Shown here in pieces: positions 12,362 to 25,302 of a DNA stretch of 64,000 bases. The notes below the pieces were generated by a model, which saw only the letters and a program-made list of their open reading frames with translations, was not told the DNA's origin and did not search any database. The translations under genes were made by a program, and so were the position numbers. Each line of letters opens with the position of its first letter. Position 1 is the stretch's first letter. The DNA lies in assembly GCA_030737875.1 (NCBI GenBank), contig CM060912.1:460106310-460170309 (forward strand), in the 5' to 3' direction. The stretch is from Allium sativum. Lineage: Eukaryota; Streptophyta; Magnoliopsida; Asparagales; Amaryllidaceae.

Positions 12362-15091
12362 TGTAACGACCTATATTTTAACGATTGGACATTTGAATAT
12401 TTTATTTAAATATTGGTCGTTAACTAATTAGTTAACGGTTCCAAAATGAGTTTTTTCACAAATGATCGAATCAAGACTCAAACCAGTTCTATTGAGTCCA
12501 GATTGTTTGTTGCAAGAAGAATAAGTATATACATATTTCAAGTTCAAACCATTTTGTGTTCTAAATGATCTCGAGAGAAGCATAAATTGTTGTTCAAGGA
12601 ACACAGTGTAGGATTGTGATGAAACTTATAATTTTGGAATCGTAGTAGTGAGTTGTTGCATGCCGCCAAGTTTCATAGCAATCAGATGTACCGTTTGATC
12701 ATGCGTAATTAAAATGAATGTCGATCTCTGTAACGAACTATAGTTGTATAATTCGAATTTTAAGGGCGAACTTCTGTATACAATTGAATTTAGTCTCGAA
12801 ACTTATACCATTATTTTCAGAAGGCCTTTTTACATGGATGAAGACATGTGGCATATCTCGATCGGGGATCGCAGATTTTTGGGATCGTTTGAGAATAATT
12901 TTATTAAATAATATTATTAAAAGCCCCAATTATTCCAGATCCATAAATCCCATTGCTCTAGTACTATTCATCGTCTCCTTCCTTTGCTACTATTAACGAA
13001 AATAATGTCGCTCCTCTTCCTTACTTTGTAAAACCGAATCATATTATTTCATCAGCCTAAAATCACAATTTATACATCGTTAGAATCATGAGAAGGAGCA
13101 CAACCTCCTACAAAATTTTAAGGGCATTCGATTGTGATCATCCACGTGAGTCCGATTCTAGGCCTTTGGTTTTTCCGATGCGTGGTCAGAGTTAGAGGCC
13201 GAGAGGCCAATGTTAAGTAGAGAGGAGTGTCGTACATCATCCCCTTGAGTTTTAAGCGATCTGATCGCCTCTGGTGATGTGCTTGTCTCAGATATGGCGT
13301 GGTCCCCTAGCAATATAACGTTTGGGTGGAGAGGGCGTGGTGATACGACGATGAATCATACTGATGGAATTCGAGTCGGGGAGTTGAAATATGGTTTTGG
13401 TTCGTTGATTCGTCATGTGAAGATCCGTATCACTATGAAGTGATGTAGGGTTTTGGAGCAATTATGCACGATTTGGTGGGAATATTTTATGGGAAAGAAG
13501 TATTAGAGTTTAATGAGGTCATTAGTTAATTATTTAATAATAGTTTAATTGTTTAAATACTCAAATATCCACGAAACTTATACATGGTGTATCTTTTGCA
13601 TACGAGGTCGGAGATGTCACTTCTTCCAATGGACTCGTGCTGATGAGCCATACGCTTTAAAGCTTGTTTAGGCTAATTTGATAGAGGTGAGTGACATTGT
13701 CTCCCACTAGACTATAGTTGTTTGTATGGTATTTAATTGATGTTTTAAACCGATTTCTAGTTATAAAATGTAACTCCTATGATATTCAAACTCAACAAAT
13801 AATAAATAAAAAGATTAAAAGTGATTTAATCTAATTATCACAATTATACCTATTTGACCGCTATTAAGCGTTATTTCCCATTTACGTGCTACTTTGACCA
13901 CACCGATAGATTTAGGTTATTTTGACACTTATTTCACTTTGATGTATATAGATGGGTTCTATTTAATTTATTGCTGTTATTATGGATGTTTGTATGTTAA
14001 TATAGAAATTTATATGACTATTGGTTGCTTGGTTGAATTATTTGCTTAGTTCAGTTTGAATGTCGTTCGAAGGCAATCTAGTATTAGGAATATCTCGTTC
14101 GCTAGAGTTTGAGGTGCAATCGATCAAATTCACAAGCTGGTGTTTACTTATTGATTGCACAAGGATGGTGAACTCGAACAGATGAGATGAATTCTTAAAG
14201 TAGCTTCAGAGCGCATGGTTGGATTTGATGATGGGGCAGCATTGAAGCTCAGCGACGGATTTGAAGATGCAACAATACTAGAGCTTTGTGGCTGATCTAA
14301 AGATGGAGGATGGACTTGGCGGCGAGATGAATTTCACAACAATTGCCAAACTTTTCCTTGGATGGGTATTTAACCAATTTTGGTTAAATGCGCGATCCAA
14401 GTAGTCGTTATCAGTTACTATGGAGTGATCGATACCGATTACTATTGTTATTTTCCATTTGGTCAATTTGACATGGATGATGGTATGATTTCAAGGAGTA
14501 AGACATGATGATTCATTTGATAATGACTTCAATGTGATGGCTCTTCAATCAGTTGCTTTGGCTTGAGAAGAGGATGTAATGCTTCTATGAAGTGATTCGT
14601 CATTCGACGACGATGATTTCGAAGATTGGAAGCGAGGCTTCTACGATGGATGTTTTTTCTCTAAGATGCGGAAAAGATGACATTTAGTCATATTAATTTG
14701 ACCGTCAGAAGGGGATGAGTTATCACTTACAGTCAATGATGCTACGACGTAGTAATAGTTTGGCTGAGTTTGTCGGTATTATAACTTGCCAATGATTTGA
14801 TTGATCAGGAGGTTGACTTCAGATGGAAGACTTATGACAATCCAGAGATAGATTATGATGTGGAGAATGTGTGAAAGGGGTTATTAGCATTCGATACTTT
14901 GGTACACCCTTGAGAGAGTGGAACAAGGATGGATCAGAGTCAGTCGACCTTTTGGACCTGATCTGCTCGAACCATAGAGTCTATCTACATGTCGAGTTTG
15001 GTAGGGTTATCGTCTCCAGTCAATGAAGTTATGATAGGTCGATAGTATGGTAATGTATTTAACCTACCATTGCTTCGATGGATTGGTTGGT
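12362..15091 (+). repeat. LTR 'C', a Tekay-like LTR related to A, cut by element D
   Basis: It starts TGTAACGACC and keeps the same opening as the A LTR (ATTTGAATATTTTATTTAAATA and a following TTAACGGTTCC-type block), but is much more diverged downstream. It is preceded by GGATC, a possible TSD whose partner is not in the window. It stops at 15091 where the 3' LTR of element D begins. Whether it was a solo LTR or the 5' LTR of a full element cannot be told here. No coding potential was seen. Confidence 0.75.
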
Positions 15092-16641
15092 TGTTCAACA
15101 ACGAATATACTATCGAATTAGAAATATGTCATGAAGAGTATTTAACCACAAGTGCACAGTGTACACTTGTAGTACGTGGCGAATACGGGTCGATCCGCGA
15201 AGAAAGAAATAATTCTAAGTTCTACTCAATTGAATTATACCACTTGAGATTTTGATTAACAAAAAAATTACAAAACTAACAAAAAAAAAACAAGTTGAAA
15301 GTTAACAAATGAAATGAAAGCAATTTAGAAGCAACTTCACCCTCATGACCACAGAAATCAACATATAATGATTCCATGATCTTTCTCTTGATCTTTTGTG
15401 TGATTAGTTAGTGTATTTATCATAAGCACAACTTAATTGTGTTATTAGTTAACACACTAAAACCGTCAAGTTTTAATACACTCTCTAATCCACAATTATG
15501 CTTTCATGAAATGACAAAAAAAGTTGGAACTAAAATTTACTTTAAGTGTACACCATTTACTATTAAGCTAGTAACATAGAGTATCAAATTTGAATTTTAA
15601 TCACATTTTAATTACCATATTCATATGTAGATGAAGAGGCAATATTGTGTTTATGTTGACTAAGCATAGCCTATGTGTTGTTAATATCATAGACTATCAA
15701 AACAAAAATTGAAACAACAATGTAATTACTACTTCAACCATTCCATTAAGCATAGAAAGAGATCATAAAAATCAAAATATGTTGCATCTACACAATCAAG
15801 AGGGCTTCATTACCCCTAAATCAAAGGGATTAGCCTCTTATGTTTGTTATTATATCAATCAAAAGTAGATTGCAACATTAAAAAAACAAAAAGAATGAGA
15901 GAACTAAAGAACAAGAATAAACTAAACTAATCTACTTGCATGAAATGTAAATCTAAGCTAACTGCATTAAATAAATCTAATCAATAAACAACAAAAAGAA
16001 AGCATATAAATTAAAATAAGCATAAGAATGATACAGGAGAAGGAGGCTTAGAAGCCATTTTTATTCACTTGATCAACTTACACTTTCATATGATAAAAAG
16101 AAGATCAAAATTACATGAAACATGGGGGTATATATACATAATCTAAAACCCTGAAAACCTAATCACTCTTCTTGGGAAATACCCAAAATTTCCTCTTCAT
16201 AAAGCTTCTAATTTTGTCTTTAGCCACTAATCAATTATGTAAAATACATGAAGCCTTTTTTTGTCTCATCCAATGAGTGCATTAGTCTCAAATATAAAGC
16301 CTTAAGAGTAAGTGGGTAAGTTGAGAGGTGGGGTGCTCCACTTTCCATAGGATGAATTATTTCTTTCCCTCTTCTTGTGTATTTGCATGCCTTTCTTCAT
16401 ATCTTCATGCGCATACTTCATTTTTGCTCCTAAATTCCTACAAGAGACAACTACAAGGAACAAGTAAATGATATCACATATTAGAACATGCACAATTGAG
16501 CGTTTTACCCCCAAATGAGTGATGATTTTGAAAACATTTAAATCAATGGTTAATCATATAAAATACCCAAAAATGTTCATTTATTTAATTAAAACAAGAC
16601 TAAACATGTGAGTAAAAATGTGCATTTTTACGTGCACATCA
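15092..16641 (-). repeat. 3' LTR of element D
   Basis: Bounded by TGTTCAACAAC at the left and GTGCACATCA at the right (TGATGTGCAC on the minus strand). It aligns with 59124-59684 over the first ~570 bp at roughly 85-90 percent by eye. The 5 bases before it are TTGGT; the matching TSD cannot be checked because the other LTR is truncated. Confidence 0.85.
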
Positions 16642-16665
16642 AATACCCCACACTTATCTTTTTAT
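16642..16665 (-). promoter_or_regulatory. Polypurine tract of element D
   Basis: The minus strand reads AAGTGTGGGGTATT immediately before the LTR start TGATGTGCAC, the position and composition of a plus-strand primer. Confidence 0.7.
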
Positions 16666-17354
16666 TCGTTCTCGAATAAAGTAAAAAACTAAGATAAATG
16701 CACTTTCATAGGGAGCATAACTGCATTGAGCATATGCAACAAGCCATGAAACCTCCGGGTGTCCTCAGTTGTCTTGTAAGGGTTTTCAGCGGATACTAAC
16801 CACAAAATCTAAATATAATGCGAAAATTTCGAAAATGCAAGTTTATTTACAAGATGAGTGCAAGTTTTCGAGAGAATATTTACAAATGGGTAATTTAATT
16901 TTAAATTTAACATGAGTGAGTTAGTACAAGTTTGGATCGTCACTATGAAATTTTAGTCTGTTACCAATCAAAACTTCAAACAAAAGTCAGGTCATCGTTA
17001 CACTCTCCTATAGCTTGGCCAGTTGTTTCGGTTGAAAATATAGTGCAATTATGAAATGAATTCTATAATCGACTATCAACAATCGTAAAATGGCATTTTT
17101 ATTTCCTTTTGGTTAAAAGTTATGTCAAATAAGTGAAGGCAGTGCTTGGATTTCAAGTGCTTACTCTCTCTTTATTTTGAAACATATTTACATTATTATT
17201 TACAAACACCTAGCTCAGGTAAACTAAGGTCAGCTATACATTTCATGCATTGCCTCTAGGATTGACGTGAGAAAAGTATAAAGGCTGGCGATGCATACAC
17301 TTACGTGCAATGTGCATGCACTATTGACTATAGGTGTTGTTTATTATTATTATA
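16642..17354 (-). other. Internal 3' region of element D, no gene seen
   Basis: AT-rich, non-coding DNA between the polypurine tract and the Mutator-like insertion. Its last 9 bp (17346-17354, ATTATTATA) are the left TSD of that insertion. Confidence 0.7.
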
Positions 17355-17452
17355 AGTGAAATTTGCCACCAGGGCTCCTTAAGACATTTTAATTATTTTG
17401 CAGGATGCGACTTTCAACTAATTACTTTGCAGGACAAAAACATCGCTCCACA
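17355..17452 (+). repeat. Left terminal inverted repeat of the Mutator-like element
   Basis: It aligns with the reverse complement of 34678-34774 with small gaps. The best block is AACTAATTACTTTGCAGGAC against AACAATTAGTTTGCAGGAC. Confidence 0.75.
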
Positions 17453-19249
17453 ACTTCTACTATTAGTTAGCCGAAAATCCTTCATCCCAAATCGAGAAAT
17501 ATGGCCTCCACTTCAATCCCTCTCCAAACCGCTCCTCCTCAATTCATCCTACTTCAACCCAAAACCAAATCACCACTACCTTCTGAAGTCCGCAACTATT
17601 TTCACAATTTCATAAATCGATCTGTATCAAATATATGATTTTCACGAATTGAATAAAATAGGCGGTTTTCTACGTCAAAAACATCTCATGCTTCAAATTA
17701 TTGGCGATTTCAGTTTCTTCATCAAATAGGCAATTTTCACGAATCGAGTAAACAAGTAATTTTCTATTGTCGTGTACCAGGTAATGCCTTTAGATTTTTT
17801 TTTTCAATAGTGTTTTATCATTTTTTTGCTCTTATTGTCATATGCAGTAATTGGTTTTCTTTGTTGCTGTTACTGTAAATTTAGTATCCCAATATGGTTT
17901 AGATCATTATTGAAAGTTGTTCTTCCTTTTCTGAAAAGATAAAAATATTTATCTTTATTCGAAAAAGACGAAAGTAAAAAAGCATCCTTTGTTGATTTTT
18001 ATCTGTTATATTCTAACGATGACGAGATGCTGAGTTATCCCATCTAACCAGTGTATGAACATGGATGACTGGAAAAGGTTTTAAGAGATATGATAAAGAT
18101 ATAATATGTAAATCAACGCTTTTGTGATACATGCCATTGATCACTAAGTTCATACATTGATATATAACTTCTATTTTCTCATCCATATATGAACTTATAT
18201 GTTAGTATACAATAATAAAAAAATAATGTTTTTGATATGGATGACATATATGCTAATCTTTTGTGATACAAGAAATTTCATATATGGATATAATCCGATT
18301 TGCAACAGTGTATCAAATTTAAATAATGCAAGTGCATATCAGCCGAAAGTTATAAATGTGGACGTCAGTGTAGAATGACGATTTGATAAATTATGTTTTT
18401 AACACTTTTATCTTTTTAATAAATATTGTTTTATCATACAAAAAAATATACAAATTAGCTTTTTATCTTTATTAAATTGTTTTAATATAAAATAATATGC
18501 TGACAACAAAAAACACATGTAAAAAATGAACAGTTTTTCCATTACCATCACACTCGGCACAAAGAACGCTATTCATCTTTGCAAATTTTCCATTCCCTTC
18601 TTTCTACACTAAAAAAACGAAATTGCATTTCAGGAAGAAAACTGAATTTTAGACCATAGAAAATCCCAAACTTTACATCATAAGACATTACAAACAAATA
18701 ATAGCATGTGTAATACATGAAATATCCTCATGTAGGTACAATATATTGTTAATAACAAATTATGTCACAACCTTAAAAATATTATCAGTAAAAGATAAAA
18801 TGGTTTATCTTTCTTCAAAAAGCAGTAGAACCTTATTACAAACTCATGCTCAGACATCTGAATAACATCATCAGCCATTAGAAATTCATTATCAAATTCA
18901 TCATTAAAGTTTCAACACCGGCTATTACAAAATCATCAGTAAATTCAGGTAAATTAAAAATACTATCAATAAAAGATAAAATGATTTAGCTTTCTTCAAA
19001 AAGCAATATAACCATATGTTCAAACTTCTAAAACATATTTATTCGAACTTCTAAAACATAAAAAGACTTATGTTCATAATTCATGAATAATTCATGCATA
19101 AAAATATTAACATAAAAATTCTAAATTTATACTAATATAGTTAAATATATCTTTTTGTTTATCATTTCTCAAGTGAATCAAATATATGTTTAAGAAGATA
19201 TAGTGCAATCAAATTTTCAACAAAATAAGAAAAGATTAAAAATATAAAT
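17453..19249. other. Mutator-like element body, left of the array; no gene seen
   Basis: AT-rich sequence with several hairpins of the type AAAGATAAA(n)TTTATCTTT, for example near 17937-17960, 18790-18815 and 18975-19000. No ORF with a recognisable domain was found. A 93-codon ORF at 17334-17615 starts outside the element and runs through the TIR, so it is probably spurious. Confidence 0.6.
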
Positions 19250-20351
19250 GTTTAGTAGAATATCTTATTTTATTTCAGATTTTAAAAAGATAGTTGCATC
19301 AATCTTTTCAAAACTGAACTGAACTTTAGATTTAAAAAATATAGTTGAATATATATGTCATATGTTAATTATTATTTGCAAATATGCATTGTTAATGATA
19401 AAACTGAACTTTTGATTACAAAATTGCAATTTTTTAATTAACAAACTTTAAATGTTTAGTATAATACGTTACTTTATTTCAGATTTAAAAAATATAGTTG
19501 TATCTATCTTTTCAAAATTGAACTTCAGATTTAAAAAAGATAGTTGAATATATATGTCATGGGTTAACTGTTAGTTGCAAATATGCAATGTTAATGATAA
19601 GTGAACTTTTGATTACAAAATTACAATTTTATAATTAGCAATTTTTATTAGTAGAATATCTTATTTTATTTCAGATTTAACAAAGATAGTTGCATCTATC
19701 TTTTCAAAACTAAACTTCAGATTTTTAAAAAGATAGTTGAATATATATATATGTCATGTGTCAATTGTTAGTTGCAAATATGCAATATTAATAATAAAAC
19801 TGAACTTTTGATTACAAAATTGCATTTTGTTAATTGACTAGTAGAATATCTTATGTAGTTTCAGATTTGAAAAAGATAGTTGAATGTGTGTGTGTGTGTG
19901 TATACATATATATGTCATGTGTTCATTGTTAGTTGCAAATATGCAATATTAATGATAAAATTGAGATTTTGATTACAAAATTACATTTTTGTAATTAACA
20001 ATCTTTAAATGTTTAGTAGAATATCTTAGTTAATTTCAAATTTAAAAAAGATAGTTGCATCTATCTTTTCAAAATAGAACTTGAGATTTAAAAAATATGG
20101 TTGAATATATATGTCATGTGTCAATTGTTAGTTGCAAATATGCAATATTAATGATAAAACTGAACTTTTGATTACATAATTGCATTTTTGTAATTAACAA
20201 TTTTTAAATGTTTAGTAGAATATCTTATTCAATTTCAGATTTAAAAAAGATAGTTGCATCTATCTTTTCAAAACTAAACTTGGGTTTTAAAAAGATAGTT
20301 GAATATATATGTCATGTATCAATTGTTACTTGCATATATGCAATATTAATT

Positions 20352-20529
20352 TTTTTGAATTTGCTCAGAAAGGAAACCGACCGGAGTCGTAAAACCCTCC
20401 CTAGTGCACCAAGCATGGTCCGCGAGCACTACATAAGTGGCTGATCTTAGCATATGCACATGGTAAGCTCTTAGCATGTCATTCCGGATTTCGAACCCGC
20501 ACCACTATTACCATGGTGCAAGTCCTTTT
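20352..20529 (-). mobile_element. SINE-like retroposon inserted in the tandem array
   Basis: A 178-bp insert interrupts one array unit and is flanked by a 10-bp duplication AATATTAATT (20342-20351 and 20530-20539). On the minus strand it contains GCGGGTTCGAAATCCGG, a good match to a Pol III B box, and ends in a short A run before the duplication. No clear A box is visible in the ~30 bp before the B box, so it may be 5' truncated. A tRNA-derived SINE is the best reading. Confidence 0.6.
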
Positions 20530-21492
20530 AATATTAATTAAAAAACTGAACTTTTGATTACAAAATTGCATTTTTGTAATTAAGAATTTTTAAATGTTTA
20601 GTAGAATATCTTATTTAATATCAGATTTTAAAAAGATATTTGCATCTATCTTTTCAAAACTAAACTTGAGATTTAAAAACAATAGTTGAATATATATATG
20701 TCATGTGTCAATTGTTAGTTGCAAATATATAATATTAATGATAAAACTGAAATTTTGATTGCAAAATTGCATTTTTGTAATTAAGAATTTTTAAATGTTT
20801 AGTAGAATATCTAATTTTATTTCAAAATTAAAAAATATAGTTGCAACTATTTTTTCAAAACTAAACTTGAGATTTAGAAAAGAAAGTTGAATATATATGT
20901 CATGTGTTAATTGTTAGTTGTAAATATGCAATATTAATGATAAAATTGAACTTTTGATTACAAAATCACATTTTTGTAATTAACAATTTTTAAATGTTTA
21001 GTAGAATATCTTATTTAATTTCAAATTTAAAAAAAATAGTTGCATCTATCTTTTCAAAATAGAACTTGAGATTTAAAAAATATAGTTGAATATATATGTC
21101 ATGTGTTAATTGTTAGTTGCAAATATGCAATATTAATGATAAAGCTAAACTTTCGATTACAAAATTGCATTTTTGTAATTAAGAATTTTTAAATGTTTAG
21201 TAGAATATCTTATTTAATTTCAGATTTAAAAAAGATAGTTGCATCTATCTTTTCAAAACTAAATTTGAGATTTAAAAAAGATAGTTGAATGTATATGTCA
21301 TGTGTTAATTATTAGTTGCAAATATGCAATATTAATGATAAAATTAAACTTTTGATTACAAAATTACATTTCTGTAATTAATAATTTTTAAATGTTTAGT
21401 AGAACATCTTATTTGATTTCAGATTTAAAAAAGATAGTTGCATCTATCTTTTCAAAATAGAACTTTGGATTTAAAAAATATAGTTGAATATA

Positions 21493-21713
21493 GTCGAAAA
21501 TAGGGAGAAGGACAAACTTAACAAAAAAATTGGTGAAAAGTATAGAAAGTTTAAAATTTAGTTAGAAGGACAAATGTTAGTGTAAATGGAAAAATGATAG
21601 TGGACCCCCTGAATTCCACTTTTAGTGTAAATGTGTCCTTCTCCTTAATTTTGAAACTTTTCATACTTTTCACCAAATTTTTTGCAAAGTTTGTCCTTTA
21701 AAAGAAAATCCTC
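21493..21713. mobile_element. Foldback MITE inserted in the tandem array
   Basis: A 221-bp insert lies between 9-bp duplications TTGAATATA (21484-21492 and 21714-21722). Its two halves are inverted copies: AAGGACAAACTT ... TTGGTGAAAAGTAT in the left arm (about 21507-21575) and ATACTTTTCACCAAA ... AAGTTTGTCCTTT in the right arm (about 21638-21701). There is no coding capacity. The 9-bp TSD suggests a Mutator-type MITE. Confidence 0.75.
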
Positions 21714-21890
21714 TTGAATATATATATATATGTCATGTATTAATTGTTAGTTGCAAATATGCAATATAAATGATAAAACTAAACTTTTGATTTGAAAATT
21801 GAAATTTTGTAATTATTAATTTTTAAATTTTTAAAAGAATATCTTATTTAATCTGAGGTTTTAAAAAGATAGTTGCATCTATCTTTTCAA

Positions 21891-22520
21891 AAAAAAAGAC
21901 ACTGTTTTATATTTGTTATATCTACTGAATTTCACATGTTGATATTGTCTGTGTTTTATGTTTGTTATATCTACTGAATTTCAAAAAAAAGAAAAGTTGG
22001 TATTGTTTGTTATATCTTCATTAAAAATTAATATTAAAGCTGTAACAAAGCAATGGGTATTTTTTAAGATAGTGTTGATTTTTATATAAAATTGCATGTT
22101 ACACAATAACACACACTAACAATTTATTACCAAAATCGATAAAAGATATACATTTTATCAATATATTTAAATTACTAAAACCGAGAATTGCAGGTTTGAC
22201 TGTGGAGTTTTTATGATGATGTTAATTCAAAAGCTTACACAAGGAATGTAAACTCATCAAAAATCAGTCCCGAGCAAGTAAATGCATTTAGAGCACAAAT
22301 AGCAACTCAAATTCTCTCCAACCATTTATATTGCAGGATGTTTTGACCAGTAGAACATTAGCTAAAAAGTAGCAGCACAGGGTTGCTGCTGAGAAGAAAC
22401 AGAGAGGGCAAAGTCCAAAGCAGGTTCTTGAGTACAACATGCTGAAATGCATGAGAAGCAACCACATTAGCTTATTCAGTAGACTGAAATGCAAGAGAAG
22501 TAGACATAGGATTAGGATCA
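21891..22520. other. Mutator-like element body between array and Gypsy B; no gene seen
   Basis: Contains a direct repeat of about 60 bp (TGTTTTATATTTGTTATATCTACTGAATTTC, seen twice from about 21903) and otherwise unassigned AT-rich DNA. TGCGC at 22521-22525 is the left TSD of Gypsy B. Confidence 0.55.
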
Positions 22521-22525
22521 TGCGC

Positions 22526-25102
22526 TGTAACGACCCGTATTCTACGCATCATAGGATCGTAGAATATTTATTTCTTTCACATACGAAGTCATATGGTCAT
22601 GTAACTTTGGGAGACGACTATTGGGGTCATTTCCCATATTCATGATTTTTCCCGATTTTTAAATGACCATTTTACTCCTAGTTGGTACTGTTTTGGCCAT
22701 AACTTTTGACTGAAATGGAATTTTGACCTGAAACCACTTCCATTGGCTCCGGATGATGGTTTACAATTCCGTAGAGTGGTCCCGTTAGCCAAACGGACTC
22801 ACCGTTTGGGAGATATGGCTGAAACAAGTTTCAGATGGTGAAAAACAGCTTAATTGGGCTTAACCGGGTAATTAGCAGCTAGGCCCAAAGGGGATTTCGG
22901 GATTTGAGATGTATAGGGGCTGATTAGGGTTAGAAAACATTTCTTTCAGCCGCCACTTTCATTCTTGGAACTCTAGCAATGGCCTCCAACACCCAAATCA
23001 CCTTCTAATCACTCTCTAATCGAGTTTTGGCTTAATCTACATCAAATTAAGGAGAGAAACACGAAAGCAAGGTTGGAGCTGCTGTTAGACATCAGTATTC
23101 ACCCAAATCAGCGAGATTTCAGTTCAGAGAATTTTATTTGTGGCCAAGGTGAGTGATTAGCATTGTTTTGACACTAATTACAGTTAATTAAGGGTAATTA
23201 GTGAAGATTAGCGAATTTACACACTAATAAATTCTGGAAAAATATCTATAAATTCGAAAATAATATTTTATGCCTCTGGTAGAAATTTGGTTTAATTTGA
23301 TTAAGTTTTGTTAACCCTATGATTAGTTTTGTTTAAACATGCTTAAGGGGAAATATGGGGTTTTGGGTATATTTGATCCATTTTGACATGTAAATTCATC
23401 ATTTTGGTGTTTGTGGTTAGTTTGTTATGTTGCTATGACTGTTTGGGATGAATTGTGATTGATAAGTATAGTTAGATTTGTCGAAAACGTCGTCGAATGG
23501 CGTAAACAAGTTGCTGGAAAAAGTTGCAGAAAGTTGTGCAGGGTTTCGCATCGGATCGGGTACGGGCTCGGATCGGGTAGGGAGCTGGGCAAGGAATCCG
23601 ACTCGAACTGGAATCTGGCACAAAGAAGTTTGGCAGGAAGGAAGGCCACTGCTTCGAGTTGGAGTTGGACAGAGGATCGGATCAGAACCATGGAGCAGGA
23701 TCGGATCGGAGTAGGCCAGGGAGCGAGATCGGATCGGAGGGGGCAAGCGAGGGGGATCGGATCGGAGCTATGGAGCAGGATCGGATCGGAGTAGGCTAAG
23801 GAGCGAGATCGGGTCGGAGCAGGCAAGCTGGAGCAGGAGGGACGAACCGAACCGAATGGAGCGTGACACCCGAACCGAGCCGACGTCTGAAGGGGAAGGA
23901 TCACTCAACCGAACCGCACGCAGGAATACACCATAGAGCATTGCACCGAACCGAACCGTGTTATACTTATATATCCGAACCGAATCGAATTCAGGACCAC
24001 TTCTATGCGACGACTCTTTTGAAGACCAACTCCAATTCGATCAAAACCCGAGATGCAAAGGAAGCCAAATGAGGAGGTTTGACTCAGGATCCAGCTGGGA
24101 ACCAATGAGTGGGCTTCATGATTGGGCTTTGCTGCGGGACGTGTGCCAAGGGGCTATCGATGTCTATGACTTTGGATCACTATGTATGGGAGGTACGTGC
24201 ACGGATTCAGGGCCACAGAGGCCTAGGTACGACTAAAGGGCTATAAACCAATGTAGTGGGGTCATTTGTAAAGATTTGGTCATGACTCCATGTGGTAAGC
24301 TTGGTAGTAGCAGTAGTTGTACAAGTTGAACTCCGTCACTACTTCGATGGGTCTAGTGATTGACAGTGGTGGACATCGTACGTTTTACGCACTGAGTGAG
24401 AGATGTGAGGATGGTTGCTATGGATGAATTGTTTGCCACCACTATGACATGCACACCCCACCCCCGTATTCTTTACACTATTTATTATGGCACCTTAGAG
24501 TATTGTACGGTATGTGGTACTAACTCTTTGGTTGCAGGTCCAGGTTCAGGTATGGTTTAGTATACATGTTATTGTTCTGTTTAGATGCTTATCGCTCATA
24601 CCAGGCTTTATGTCTGACCCAGAGTTTTATGTCTCTTCTTATTACTCTGGGTGCTCACACGAGCAGACTAGAGACAGGTTAGCTGGTGATGCACGGGTAG
24701 ATAATCCGGAGACGAGCAGGAAGCTTCCACGTAATATATATATAGTATTGTCCCTGTGTTGTTGAAGATCACTGCTTGGGCATTAGTAGTGCATCTTCTA
24801 CTTTAAGCTTTCTTTTGTTTTAGAGACAGTAAATTTGGAAAGTTGTAATAAGCTATATTTGGATTTCCGCTGCTCTGATGATGATGTTGATTTTAGTTAT
24901 CAGCTTATGCACTGTCTCACCTGTTTTATGTCAAGTATGTTATTATTATTATATTTTACTCCATGCGCTGTGAGACATTCTACAGGTTCCTCGTCAGTTA
25001 ATTCCCTTCTTTCCTTTTCTTGACGACCGTTCTGTGCTAGTCGGGCATGTGTACAACGCACTTTCGGAGGAAATGCAGGCTGGTGCGGGGCGGCCCGTCA
25101 CA
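22526..25102 (+). repeat. 5' LTR of Gypsy B (2577 bp)
   Basis: Starts TGTAACGACCCGTATTCTAC and ends GGCGGCCCGTCACA. It is nearly identical to 29821-32400. Small ORFs inside (for example 23417-24236) lie in a GATCGG/CCGAAC-rich repetitive part and recur in the other LTR; I treat them as spurious. A TATATATATA run near 24738 could be a TATA region. Confidence 0.97.
23550..23850. repeat. GGATCGG-type short repeats in the 5' LTR of B
   Basis: The motif GGATCGGATCGGAG recurs about every 30-50 bp with the linkers GTAGGCCAGGGAGCGA and GCTATGGAGCA, followed by CCGAACC-type motifs at 23844-23990. The same block occurs in the 3' LTR at about 30842-31290. Confidence 0.8.
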
Positions 25103-25104
25103 CT

Positions 25105-25116
25105 TGGTATCAGAGC
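25105..25116 (+). promoter_or_regulatory. Primer-binding site (initiator tRNA-Met) of Gypsy B
   Basis: TGGTATCAGAGC lies two bases after the 5' LTR. Confidence 0.95.
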
Positions 25117-25302
25117 GAGGTTGCGTAGTTAACCTAGGGAAGTTATCAGGGAGAGATAGTATACGTATACGAGAGAGCGTATTTGTGATTACTTTGGTTT
25201 TCAAAAGCTATATATGTATATACTGTTAGTAGTATAAGAATGAAGTCATACTGCACTAGCACTACTATGGGGTCGTTAATCGTTTCCTTTCTCAGATTAA
25301 CG

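Larger units (their letters stand above)
19250..21890 (+). repeat. Tandem array, about 12 units of ~200 bp
   Basis: The motif TAGTAGAATATCTTATT recurs at about 19253, 19457, 19652, 19843, 20015, 20213, 20600, 20800, 21000, 21198, 21397 and 21830. Spacing is about 175-205 bp once two inserts are removed. Each unit also contains GATAGTTGCATCTATCTTTT (an imperfect hairpin), GTTGAATATATATGTCATG, TTAGTTGCAAATATGCAAT and TTTTGATTACAAAATTGC. Units differ by a few to about 15 percent. The array is interrupted by a SINE-like insert (20352-20529) and a foldback MITE (21493-21713). Confidence 0.9.

Noticed and set aside
20450..20529. tRNA gene suggested by GGTTCGAAATCC on the minus strand
   Set aside because: No cloverleaf, no anticodon arm and no A box; the TSD and A tail indicate a SINE-like insert.
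19250..21890. CRISPR-like array or centromeric satellite
   Set aside because: Plant nuclear context, ~200-bp units without unique spacers, only about 12 units, and contained within a DNA transposon.
23417..24236. Several overlapping ORFs of 60-159 codons on both strands in the LTR of B (repeated at 30713-31532)
   Set aside because: They come from GATCGG/CCGAAC repeats, which are open in several frames; they have no domain and lie within an LTR.
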